A stretch of DNA of 52,443 bases, from contig DASRIS010000146.1 of assembly GCA_035649895.1 (NCBI GenBank), positions 1 through 52,443 of the forward strand. The letters are read 5' to 3'. The translations under genes and the position numbers were made by a program. Under the pieces are notes generated by a model, which was given only the letters and a program-made list of their open reading frames with translations, did not search any database and was not told where the DNA came from. Of the stretch, positions 42,415 through 50,257 are shown piece by piece; the first letter of the stretch is position 1, and the number at the start of each line of letters is the position of its first letter. Source of the DNA: DASSUC01 sp035649895. GTDB lineage: Bacteria > Actinomycetota > Actinomycetes > Mycobacteriales > Micromonosporaceae.

Positions 42415-44130
42415 ATGTATGACGTGATCATCGTCGGCTCCGGCCTGGCCGGCTCGATGCTGGCCGCCTGCCTGGCGCGCAACGGTGCCCAGGTGCTGGT
42501 CGTGGACGGGGACACCCATCCCCGGTTCGCCATCGGGGAGTCGACCATCCCGGCGACATCGATGATGATGCGCCTGGTCAGCGAGCGTTACGACGTGCCC
42601 GAGATCAAGTGGATGGCCACCTTCGAGGGCGTGCACTCAAAGGTCAACACGACCTGCGGGGTCAAGCGCAACTTCGGCTTCGTCTACCACCGGCCGGGGG
42701 AGCGGCAGGACCCGCGGGAATGCCATATGTTCCCGATCCCGAAGGTCACCCATACCGAGAACCACTACTTCCGCCAGGACGTCGACGCCTGGATGCTGAC
42801 CGTCGCCGCCCGCTACGGCACGACCGTACGGCAGCAGATGCGGGTCACCGACGTCGAGATCGACGACGCCGGCGTCACCGTCACCAGTGCGCAGGGCGAC
42901 CGGTTCCGGGGGAAGTTCATTGTGGACGCGAGCGGCTACCGCTCGGTGCTGGCACAGCGGTTCAGCCTCCGCGAGGAGCCGACCCGGTTCCGCCACCACT
43001 CCCGCAGCCTGTTCACCCACATGATCGGCGTGCGCTCGTACGACGAGATCGCCACCCCCAAGCGGTACGGGCACCCGAGCCGGTGGCACGAGGGCACCCT
43101 GCACCACGTCTTCCCCGGTGGCTGGATGTGGGTCATCCCGTTCGACAACCACCTGCGCGCCACGAACCCGCTGTGCAGCATCGGGCTCCAGCTCGACCCG
43201 CGGCTGCACCCGGAGCCCGACTGCTCACCGGAGGAGGAGTTCAAAGCGTTCCTCGACCGGTTCCCGGACATCCGGCCGCAGTTCGAGAACGCGCGCCCGG
43301 TCCGCGGCTGGGTCCGTACCGGGCGGCTGCAGTACTCCTCCAGGCAGACCGTGGGGTACCGCTGGTGCCTGACCTCGCACGCGGCCGGGTTCCTCGACCC
43401 GCTGTTCTCGCGCGGGCTGTCCAACTCTATGGAGACCATGCACGCGCTGGTCCACCGGCTGCTGGACGCGATCCGCGACGACGACTTCTCGGTCGAGCGC
43501 TTCGCCTACATGCAGGACTTCGAGCAGGGCCTGCTCGACTTCAACGACGACCTGGTCGCCAACGCGTACACGTCGTTCCAGGACTGGCGGCTGTGGGACG
43601 CGTGGTTCCGGATCTGGTCACTCGGCCAGTTCATCGCCACCTTCGAGGTCAACCGGTGCTACGCGAGGTACCTCGACAGCCGCGACCCGTCCGTGCTGGA
43701 GCCTCTGGAGCGGCCCTGGTGGCGGGGGAAGCTGGCGCCCGAGGGGTCTCCCTACGGCGGTGCCATGGAGCTGCTGCGGCAGGTGAACGAGCTGACCCGC
43801 AGCGTGCAGGAGGGCCACCGGGAGGCGGGGGAGGTCGCGACGGAGCTGCTGGACATGCTGCGCCGGTCCGACAGCGTGCCCCCGGCCTGGGGCCTGGCCG
43901 ACCCGCAGAACCGCTGGACGGACGCCAGCTTCGGCGAGATCGTGCGCACGCTGCACTGGGCCAAGCGGAAAGCCCCGGCCGGCATGGGCGAGCTGACCTA
44001 TGACGGCCTGACCTTGTTCATCAAGAAGCGGTTCGCCCCTGGCGAGTTCGCGATCGGGGAAGAGCTCAAGCACGCCGTGGCCAAGTGGCCGGTGATCGGC
44101 AGGCGGCTGCGGGTGCCCACACCAAAGTGA
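42415..44130 (+). CDS. Tryptophan-halogenase-like FAD-dependent enzyme 1
   Basis: The 571-residue flavoprotein has GSGLAGSMLA for FAD, GESTIP, and an intact halogenase motif W237-M-W239-V-I-P242 (WxWxIP). A Lys in CGVKRNFGF (K84) lies where the chloramine-forming Lys of flavin-dependent halogenases is found; the exact alignment needs a structure-based check. Later segments SYxSxQTVGYRW-like and FLDPLFSRGLSNSMET are typical of the superfamily. A separate flavin reductase would be needed; none is in the window. It begins 12 bp after PKS2. Carrier-bound pyrrole or phenol halogenation is the most likely task. Confidence 0.88.
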   Translation: MYDVIIVGSGLAGSMLAACLARNGAQVLVVDGDTHPRFAIGESTIPATSMMMRLVSERYDVPEIKWMATFEGVHSKVNTTCGVKRNFGFVYHRPGERQDPRECHMFPIPKVTHTENHYFRQDVDAWMLTVAARYGTTVRQQMRVTDVEIDDAGVTVTSAQGDRFRGKFIVDASGYRSVLAQRFSLREEPTRFRHHSRSLFTHMIGVRSYDEIATPKRYGHPSRWHEGTLHHVFPGGWMWVIPFDNHLRATNPLCSIGLQLDPRLHPEPDCSPEEEFKAFLDRFPDIRPQFENARPVRGWVRTGRLQYSSRQTVGYRWCLTSHAAGFLDPLFSRGLSNSMETMHALVHRLLDAIRDDDFSVERFAYMQDFEQGLLDFNDDLVANAYTSFQDWRLWDAWFRIWSLGQFIATFEVNRCYARYLDSRDPSVLEPLERPWWRGKLAPEGSPYGGAMELLRQVNELTRSVQEGHREAGEVATELLDMLRRSDSVPPAWGLADPQNRWTDASFGEIVRTLHWAKRKAPAGMGELTYDGLTLFIKKRFAPGEFAIGEELKHAVAKWPVIGRRLRVPTPK

Positions 44131-44151
44131 TCGTCCGGTGAGGAGAGAGCC

Positions 44152-45903
44152 ATGACAACAGACAAGACGATGTACGACGTGGCGGTCATGGGCTCGGGCC
44201 TGGCCGGCTCGGTGCTCGCCTCGTGCCTCGCCCGTAACGGCGCCCGCGTGCTGATCGTCGACGCCGACACCCACCCCCGGTTCGCCATCGGGGAGTCGAC
44301 CATCCCCTACACCTCGATGATGATGCGCCTGGTCAGCGAGCGGTACGGCGTACCGGAGATCAAGTGGCTGACCACGTTCGAGTCGGTCCACGCCAAGGTC
44401 ACCACGACCTGCGGGGTGAAGCGCAACTTCGGCTTCCTCTACCACCGGCCCGGTGAGGAGCAGGTGCCGGAGGAGACGAACATGTTCCCCATCCCCAAGA
44501 TCACCCACACCGAGAACCACTTCTTCCGGCAGGACGTCGACAACTGGATGCTGACCGTCGCGGTCCGCTACGGTGCCGAGCTGCGCCAGCAGGTGCGGAT
44601 CTCGTCGATCGACATCGACGAGGGCGGCGTGACGATCAGCCACGACCGGGGTGAGCCGTTCCGGTGCAAGTTCGTGGTCGACGCCGGTGGGTTCCGCTCC
44701 TTCCTCGCCGAACAGTTCCAGCTGCGGGAGGAGCCGACCCGGCTGCGCCACCACTCCCGCAGCCTGTTCACCCACATGGTCGACGTCCGCCCGTACGACG
44801 AGATCGCGCCGAAGAGCAGGTACAACCACCCGAGCCCGTGGCACGAGGGCACCCTGCACCACATCTTCCCGGGCGGCTGGATGTGGGTCATCCCGTTCGA
44901 CAACCACCCCCGGGCGACGAACCCGCTGTGCAGCGTCGGGATCAACTACGACCCCCGGATCCACCCGGTCCCCGACTGCACGCCGGAGGAGGAGTTCCGG
45001 CGCTTCGTCGCCACGTACCCTTCCGTCGCCCCGCAGTTCGAGAAGGCCCGGGCGGTGCGCGACTGGGTCCGTACCGGCCGGCTCCAGTACTCGCCCAAGC
45101 AGACCGTCGGCTACCGCTGGTGCCTCACCTCGCACGCGGCCGGGTTCATCGACGCGCTCTTCTCGCGCGGCCTGTCCAACACCATGGAGATCATCAACGC
45201 CCTGGTGCACCGGCTGCTCGACGCCATCCGGGACGACGACTTCTCGGTCGAGCGGTTCCTGCCGGTCCAGGAGATCGAGCAGGGTCAGCTCGACTTCAAC
45301 GACGACCTGGTCGCCAACGCGTACACCTCGTTCCGCAGCTGGCACCTGTGGGACGCCTGGTTCCGGGTCTGGTCGCTGGCGCAGATCCTCGCCACGTTCG
45401 AGGTGAACAAGGCGTACGCGCAGTTCGTCGACACCCGCGACCCGGCGGTGCTGCAGCGGCTGGAGCGGCCGTGGTGGCGGGTGACCCTGTCCGAGTTCGA
45501 CCCGAGCCGGGTCAACAACCCCGACCACGTCGCAGTGCTCAAGCTGCTCACCGAGGTGAGCCGGCTGGTGCAGAGCGTGCAGGCGGGCGAGGCGGACGCC
45601 GAGGTCACCGCCAAGGAGATCCGGCGGCTGCTGTCGGCCGCCGACTTCGTCCCGCCCGCGTTCGGCCTCGCCGACCCGGACAACCGGTGGACCGACGCGA
45701 CGACGTTGAAGGTGCTCAACACCCTGCGCTGGGCGCGCAAGAAGGCTCCGCCGGCGATCGGCGAGCTGACGTACGACGGGCTGACCCTGTTCATGAAGAA
45801 GCGGTTCGCCCGCGGGGAGTTCGAGCCGATTGAGGAACTCAAGCAGGTAGTCGCGGGGTGGCCGGTCGTCGGTCGCCGGCTGCGCGTGCCAGAGCCGAAG
45901 TGA
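44152..45903 (+). CDS. Tryptophan-halogenase-like FAD-dependent enzyme 2
   Basis: The 583-residue product is a close paralogue of the preceding one over its whole length (GSGLAGSVLA, GESTIP, CGVKRNFGF, FIDALFSRGLSNTME) and also keeps W243-M-W245-V-I-P248. It should be catalytically competent. The near identity of many blocks points to a fairly recent tandem duplication, with different positions or substrates as the obvious reason for keeping both. GAGGAGAG precedes the ATG; 21 bp separate it from the upstream gene. Confidence 0.88.
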   Translation: MTTDKTMYDVAVMGSGLAGSVLASCLARNGARVLIVDADTHPRFAIGESTIPYTSMMMRLVSERYGVPEIKWLTTFESVHAKVTTTCGVKRNFGFLYHRPGEEQVPEETNMFPIPKITHTENHFFRQDVDNWMLTVAVRYGAELRQQVRISSIDIDEGGVTISHDRGEPFRCKFVVDAGGFRSFLAEQFQLREEPTRLRHHSRSLFTHMVDVRPYDEIAPKSRYNHPSPWHEGTLHHIFPGGWMWVIPFDNHPRATNPLCSVGINYDPRIHPVPDCTPEEEFRRFVATYPSVAPQFEKARAVRDWVRTGRLQYSPKQTVGYRWCLTSHAAGFIDALFSRGLSNTMEIINALVHRLLDAIRDDDFSVERFLPVQEIEQGQLDFNDDLVANAYTSFRSWHLWDAWFRVWSLAQILATFEVNKAYAQFVDTRDPAVLQRLERPWWRVTLSEFDPSRVNNPDHVAVLKLLTEVSRLVQSVQAGEADAEVTAKEIRRLLSAADFVPPAFGLADPDNRWTDATTLKVLNTLRWARKKAPPAIGELTYDGLTLFMKKRFARGEFEPIEELKQVVAGWPVVGRRLRVPEPK

Positions 45904-45914
45904 GGAGTACCCCT

Positions 45915-47582
45915 GTGAGTGAGCTGACCGCCGCCGAGAAGACCGTCTATGACGTCGCCATCCTCGGCTCCGGCTTCGCCGGTTCGATGCTCGGCGCCAT
46001 CCTCGCCCGCAACGGCGCCAAGGTGCTGATGGTCGACGCCAAGGCGCACCCCAAGTTCGCCATCGGCGAGTCGACCATCCCCAACATGCTGGTGTCCCTG
46101 CGCACCATGGCCGAGCGCTACCAGGTGCCGGAGCTGCTGACGCTGTCCACCTACACCGGGTGCCAGCGCATCATCTCGCCCTGGCACGGGGTGAAGAACC
46201 ACTTCGGGTTCTTCAACCACCAGGAGGGCAAGCCGCAGGACCCGATGCAGGTCACCATGTTCAACTTCCCCAAGCTGCTGCACGAGACCGCGCACATGTA
46301 CCGGCAGGACACCGACTCCTACCTGTTCCACGCCGCGATCAAGTACGGCTGCACGGCCCGGTTGAACTTCGAGATCGCCGACGTGGAGTTCGACGACACT
46401 GGCGTGACCGTGAGCTCCAGCCGGGGCGAGCAGTTCCGCGCCCGCTACGTGGTGGACTCCAGCGGCTACCGGTCCCCGCTGGCGAAGAAGTTCAACCTGC
46501 GCGACGACCCATGCCGGTTCAAGCACCACTCGCGCTCCATCTGGAACCACATGGCCAAGACGCCGAACACCGACGCGGTGTTCCGGCGGGCGAAGGCCGA
46601 CACCCCGCCGGTGCCCTGGTACGAGGGGACCGTGCACCACCTGTTCGAGCGGGGCTGGTTCTGGGTCATCGCCTTCGACAACCACCCGACGTCGCGCAGC
46701 CCGCTGTGCAGCGTCGGGCTGACCATGGACCCGCGCCGCTACCCGAAGCTGCCCGGCGCCTCGCCGGAGGAGGAGTTCTACGCCATCGCCGAGCGCTACC
46801 CGGACATCGCCCGGCAGTTCGAGGGCGCCCAGCCGATGCGCGAGTGGGTGAGCACGGACCGGGTCCAGTACTCCTCCAAGCAGACCGTGGGGGACCGCTG
46901 GGTCATGCTGGCCCACGCCGCGGCCTTCCTCGACCCGCTGTTCTCCCGGGGCCTGCACAACACGTGCGAGGCGGTCAACCTCCTGGCCTGGCGGGTCCTG
47001 CGCGCCATCAAGGACGACGACTTCTCCGCGGAGCGCTTCAACGAGGTCGAGGTGCACCAGCAGGCGCTGTTCGACGGCAACGACAAGCTGGTGAACGCGG
47101 CCTTCATCTCGTTCGAGGACTACGACCTGTGGACCGCGGTGTTCCGGATCTGGGCGTGGGGCTCCAACGCCGGCACGTTCCGCGCGCACGAGGCGTTCCG
47201 GCTCTGGCGCAAGAGCGGTGACGACCGGCACCTCATCGACCTGGAGAAGGTGGAGAACCCGGGCCTGCACTGGTCGGACCACGTCGGCTACGCCGAGCTC
47301 TTCAACGACATGGTCCAGCAGTGCGACGACTTCGAGGCCGGGAAGATCACCGCCCGGGAGGCCGCGGACGCGCTCTACGACCACCTCAACCGGGCCCCGT
47401 TCGTGCCCCGGCACTTCGGCTGGACGGACCGGAAGCTGCGCTTCATCAACCCCACCCCGCCGAAGCTGGCCCGGACCATGTTCTGGGCCGCCACGCAGGC
47501 ACCGCCGGACGTGCGCCGGATCATGCTGGGCTTCGTCCGGGAAGCGACCAAGGAGTTCCTGATGGGCCGCCGGATCTTCTAG
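45915..47582 (+). CDS. Tryptophan-halogenase-like FAD-dependent enzyme 3, altered WxWxIP
   Basis: The 555-residue paralogue keeps the FAD motif GSGFAGSMLG, GESTIP and the Lys in HGVKNHFGF, but the halogenase motif reads W248-F-W250-V-I-A253, with Ala replacing Pro. It is clearly more diverged than enzymes 1 and 2. It may still halogenate, or may have become an oxygenase. GTG 45915 is chosen because GAGGAG lies seven bases before it. The gene is 11 bp from the upstream stop. Confidence 0.87.
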   Translation: MSELTAAEKTVYDVAILGSGFAGSMLGAILARNGAKVLMVDAKAHPKFAIGESTIPNMLVSLRTMAERYQVPELLTLSTYTGCQRIISPWHGVKNHFGFFNHQEGKPQDPMQVTMFNFPKLLHETAHMYRQDTDSYLFHAAIKYGCTARLNFEIADVEFDDTGVTVSSSRGEQFRARYVVDSSGYRSPLAKKFNLRDDPCRFKHHSRSIWNHMAKTPNTDAVFRRAKADTPPVPWYEGTVHHLFERGWFWVIAFDNHPTSRSPLCSVGLTMDPRRYPKLPGASPEEEFYAIAERYPDIARQFEGAQPMREWVSTDRVQYSSKQTVGDRWVMLAHAAAFLDPLFSRGLHNTCEAVNLLAWRVLRAIKDDDFSAERFNEVEVHQQALFDGNDKLVNAAFISFEDYDLWTAVFRIWAWGSNAGTFRAHEAFRLWRKSGDDRHLIDLEKVENPGLHWSDHVGYAELFNDMVQQCDDFEAGKITAREAADALYDHLNRAPFVPRHFGWTDRKLRFINPTPPKLARTMFWAATQAPPDVRRIMLGFVREATKEFLMGRRIF

Positions 47583-47630
47583 GGCGGCATCCCCAAGCGG
47601 CGCAAAGATAGAGACGAGGAGACGCCCGTC

Positions 47631-49301
47631 ATGACCGCCAGCGGCCACGTTGCCGACCCGGATACCACGTACGACGTTGCCATCCTCGGCAACCATCTCG
47701 CCTCTGGTCTGCTCGCGGCCATCCTGGCCCGGCACGGCGTACGGGTGGTGCTCATGGGGGCGCCAGCCGACCAGGTCGAGCCGTCCGGCGACAGCACCGT
47801 GCCGTACACCACGGCAGTGTTCCAGCTGCTCGCTGAGCGGTTCGAGGTCCCGGAGATCGCGGCGTTCGCCCACTTCGTGGACCTGCCGGAACGGGTGCGG
47901 CGGTCCAGCGGGATCAAGAAGAGCCTCGCCTTCCTGCACCACACCACCGGGCGCAAGCACGACCCGCGCCACACCGTGCAGTTCCACGTGCCCGGCGAGC
48001 ACAACGAGTGGCACCTCTACCGGCCCATAGTGGACGACCACGCCCGGGCGGTCGCGGTCGGGCACGGTACGCACACCGTGCCCGACCCGGTCGCCTCCGT
48101 CCGGCTCGGTGACGACAGCGTCGTCGTCACCGACACCGGCGGGCGCAGCTTTGTCGCGCGCTACGTCATCGACGCGTGCGGGATGGACTCGCCGCTGCTG
48201 GGCTCCCTCGGCGTGGTGGAGCCGACCAGCTCGCTGATCCTGCGCTCGCGGATGCTCACCACCCACATGCGTGGCGTCAGGCCGTTCGAGGAGGTGGTGC
48301 GGCTGGGCGACTACCGCAGCGCGACCGCCTTCTCCAAAGGCACCGTGCACCACCTGTTCGACGGGGGGTGGGTCCAGGTCGTCGACTTCGCCAACCATGA
48401 CGGCTCCACCAACCAGGTATGCGCGGTCACCGTCGGGCTCGACCCGGACCGGTTCCCGGACCTGCCGGCCGAGCCGGAGGCGGCGTTCCGGGCGCTGGTC
48501 TCCCGGTTCCCGAGCATCGCCGCCCAGTTCGCCGGCGCCAGCTCCTGCCGGCCGTGGGTGACCGGTGACCCGTGGCAGCGCACCACCAAGGTCACCTACG
48601 GCGCGCGGTGGTTCGCGATGGAGCGCTCGGCGTGCCGTACCGATGAGTTCCTCTCCCGCGACGTGACCGTGGCCGCCGAGGTGGTGCACGCGCTCGCCGC
48701 GACGCTGCTGCGGGTCGTGCGGCAGCCCGGGTCGGCCGAGGCGGAGCTGGCCCGGGTCGCCGCCTTCCAGAGCCGGCTGGTGGACTTCAACGACCGGATG
48801 CTCGCCGCGGCCCGCACGGCGGCCAGCGACTTCCGGCTCTGGAACGCCTACAGCCGGGTCTGGCTGCTGTGGCAGATCCTCGCCCATCTCTCGCTCAAGC
48901 GGGCCAGCGCCGACAGCGCGGCGGCCGGCTCGTGGCAGCCGGTGGAGCGCTTCGACCATGCGCTGTGGTTCGACACGCCAGCTGGGGTGCGGGAGCTGCT
49001 GGACTGGTTCTTCGACCAGTTCGACCAGGTACGCAGCGGCGCGCTGGCACCGCCGGCCGCGGCCGCGGCGATCTTCAAGGCGCTACGCCGGGCCCGGTTC
49101 GTCCCGCCGCTCTACAAGTTCGGCGACCCGGACGCCCGGTACTACCACTTCACCATGCCGCGCCGGCTGCTCATGCTGGCCTGGGTGAAGACGGTCGCGC
49201 CCAGCGACTTCAAGCGCCTGCTCAGCCGGGAGAACGTGACCGGGCGGCGGCAGGAGCCGACGCCGGCGCAGGCTGCCACGGCGGGCAGCGGGCGCACCTG
49301 A
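47631..49301 (+). CDS. Degenerate halogenase-like protein 4, FAD motif lost
   Basis: The 556-residue protein is recognisably of the same family by length and by blocks such as GDSTVPYTTAVF, SGIKKSLAFLHH and a C-terminal FxWxxVxP-like end. The dinucleotide motif is broken (GNHLAS at 20-25 instead of GxGxxG) and WxWxIP has become W247-V-Q249-V-V-D252. It probably does not work as a halogenase. I recall that PltD of the pyoluteorin cluster is also a halogenase homologue lacking a normal nucleotide-binding site, so a conserved structural or scaffolding role is possible. The reading frame is intact. Confidence 0.85.
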   Translation: MTASGHVADPDTTYDVAILGNHLASGLLAAILARHGVRVVLMGAPADQVEPSGDSTVPYTTAVFQLLAERFEVPEIAAFAHFVDLPERVRRSSGIKKSLAFLHHTTGRKHDPRHTVQFHVPGEHNEWHLYRPIVDDHARAVAVGHGTHTVPDPVASVRLGDDSVVVTDTGGRSFVARYVIDACGMDSPLLGSLGVVEPTSSLILRSRMLTTHMRGVRPFEEVVRLGDYRSATAFSKGTVHHLFDGGWVQVVDFANHDGSTNQVCAVTVGLDPDRFPDLPAEPEAAFRALVSRFPSIAAQFAGASSCRPWVTGDPWQRTTKVTYGARWFAMERSACRTDEFLSRDVTVAAEVVHALAATLLRVVRQPGSAEAELARVAAFQSRLVDFNDRMLAAARTAASDFRLWNAYSRVWLLWQILAHLSLKRASADSAAAGSWQPVERFDHALWFDTPAGVRELLDWFFDQFDQVRSGALAPPAAAAAIFKALRRARFVPPLYKFGDPDARYYHFTMPRRLLMLAWVKTVAPSDFKRLLSRENVTGRRQEPTPAQAATAGSGRT

Positions 49302-49333
49302 GGCCGGCGGGACCCCGACCCGCCAGGGCCGGC

Positions 49334-49367
49334 GTGGACCGGGCCGGTTCCGACCGGTCCGGTCCAC
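49334..49367. terminator. Long hairpin between convergent genes
   Basis: A 15-bp stem (49334-49348 with 49353-49367, one G-T wobble) around the loop TCCG lies between the last halogenase-like gene and the convergent TetR gene. There is no T-tract, so it may stop transcription in both directions by another mechanism or protect 3' ends. Confidence 0.6.
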
Positions 49368-49468
49368 ATGACGGGCGCGCGGGCGGACGCTACGGCGGGG
49401 ATGCCACCCGTCCGGACTCTGCCAGCGACCAGACGGCTACCTGGCCGGCGCTCTAGCAGGCCGGCGCT

Positions 49469-50089
49469 CTAGCCGACCGAGGTGCCGAGGTCGGCGGTGA
49501 GGTAGTGCTGGATAGCCCGGCCGATGACGCGTACCAGGTCGTCCTGGCCGCACGAGGCGAGCGTGGGCTCCTCCACCAGGTAGCGGCACATCGCCAGCCC
49601 GATCACCTGGGACGCGGCCAGCGCGGCGCGCAGCTCATGGCGGTCCGGGCTGACCTCCGCCGCCAGCGTGCCGAAGAAGCCGGACACGAAGTCGTCCCGC
49701 ATCAGGGCGGCCACCTCCTCGCTCGTCAGCGAGCCGGACAGCCGGGCCCGGTACGGGATCATCGTGCGCGGGTTGCTCCAGTGGTCGAGCAGCACCGTCG
49801 CCGTGTGCCGGCCGAGCCGGCGCCGGCTGCCGCGCAGCAGCCGCTCGGCGAGCTGGTGCGGGTCGCCCTCCACCTGCACCGCATGCAGCAGCAGCCGCTC
49901 CTTGGTCCCGAAGTAGTGCCGGACGAGGCGGGGGTCGACGCCCGCGCGGTTGGCCACACCCCTGATGCTGACCCCGTCGAACCCGTGTTCGGAGAGCTCG
50001 CGTCGCGCGACGTCGAGGATCGTACGGCGGGTGGACACCTTGGCGACATCGGCCTCGTCAGGGTCCTGGGCGCCTACGGCAGGTGTCAC
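49469..50089 (-). CDS. TetR-family transcriptional regulator
   Basis: The 206-residue protein has a TetR N-terminal helix-turn-helix: TRRTILDVARRELSEHGFDG then VSIRGVANRAGVDPRLVRHYFG and TKERLL. The C-terminal ligand domain is variable, as usual. It is read divergently from the acyl-CoA dehydrogenase/adenylation unit, with boxes of the shared TCATC element in the intergenic region, which makes it the best candidate for the protein that binds that element. PltZ, a TetR repressor, plays such a role in pyoluteorin clusters. The start is GTG 50089 with GAGGTGG upstream. Confidence 0.92.
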   Translation of the reverse strand: MTPAVGAQDPDEADVAKVSTRRTILDVARRELSEHGFDGVSIRGVANRAGVDPRLVRHYFGTKERLLLHAVQVEGDPHQLAERLLRGSRRRLGRHTATVLLDHWSNPRTMIPYRARLSGSLTSEEVAALMRDDFVSGFFGTLAAEVSPDRHELRAALAASQVIGLAMCRYLVEEPTLASCGQDDLVRVIGRAIQHYLTADLGTSVG

Positions 50090-50133
50090 GGGCCACCTCG
50101 CGCGATTCCACAGTGGTCAATCTACGCTGGTCA

Positions 50134-50145
50134 GTATAGTTCATC
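50134..50145. promoter_or_regulatory. TCATC box overlapping the TetR promoter
   Basis: On the plus strand TATAGT is followed directly by TCATC (50141-50145), the -10/box junction seen in the shared element. On the minus strand the same bases give TATACT, a good -10 for the TetR gene, with GATGA lying in its spacer. Binding there would affect TetR's own expression. Confidence 0.5.
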
Positions 50146-50180
50146 TGCCCGCCCGTAGGCGTGTTGCACGGCAGAAACGC

Positions 50181-50225
50181 TTGACATCTGTCGCGTAATT
50201 AGATATTCCTCATCTGATGAGTTGC
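50181..50225 (+). promoter_or_regulatory. Cluster promoter/operator element, copy E
   Basis: TTGACA (50181-50186), 17-bp spacer, TATTCC (50204-50209), then one unit TCATC-TGAT-GAGTTGC (50210-50225). The box is part of a perfect dyad TCATC-T-GATGA (50210-50220). No second unit follows. It drives the acyl-CoA dehydrogenase and adenylation genes. Confidence 0.7.
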
Positions 50226-50257
50226 GGCGTCGTGGCGGGCGTCCCTTAGGAGGCACC

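Noticed and set aside
45285..48959. A minus-strand open frame of more than 1200 codons under the halogenase-like genes, with similar ones under the PKS genes (33020-36901, 37472-42220)
   Set aside because: They are antisense shadows produced by high-GC third-position bias. Their translations are Arg/His/Val/Gln-rich without domains, while the plus strand has clear conserved families.
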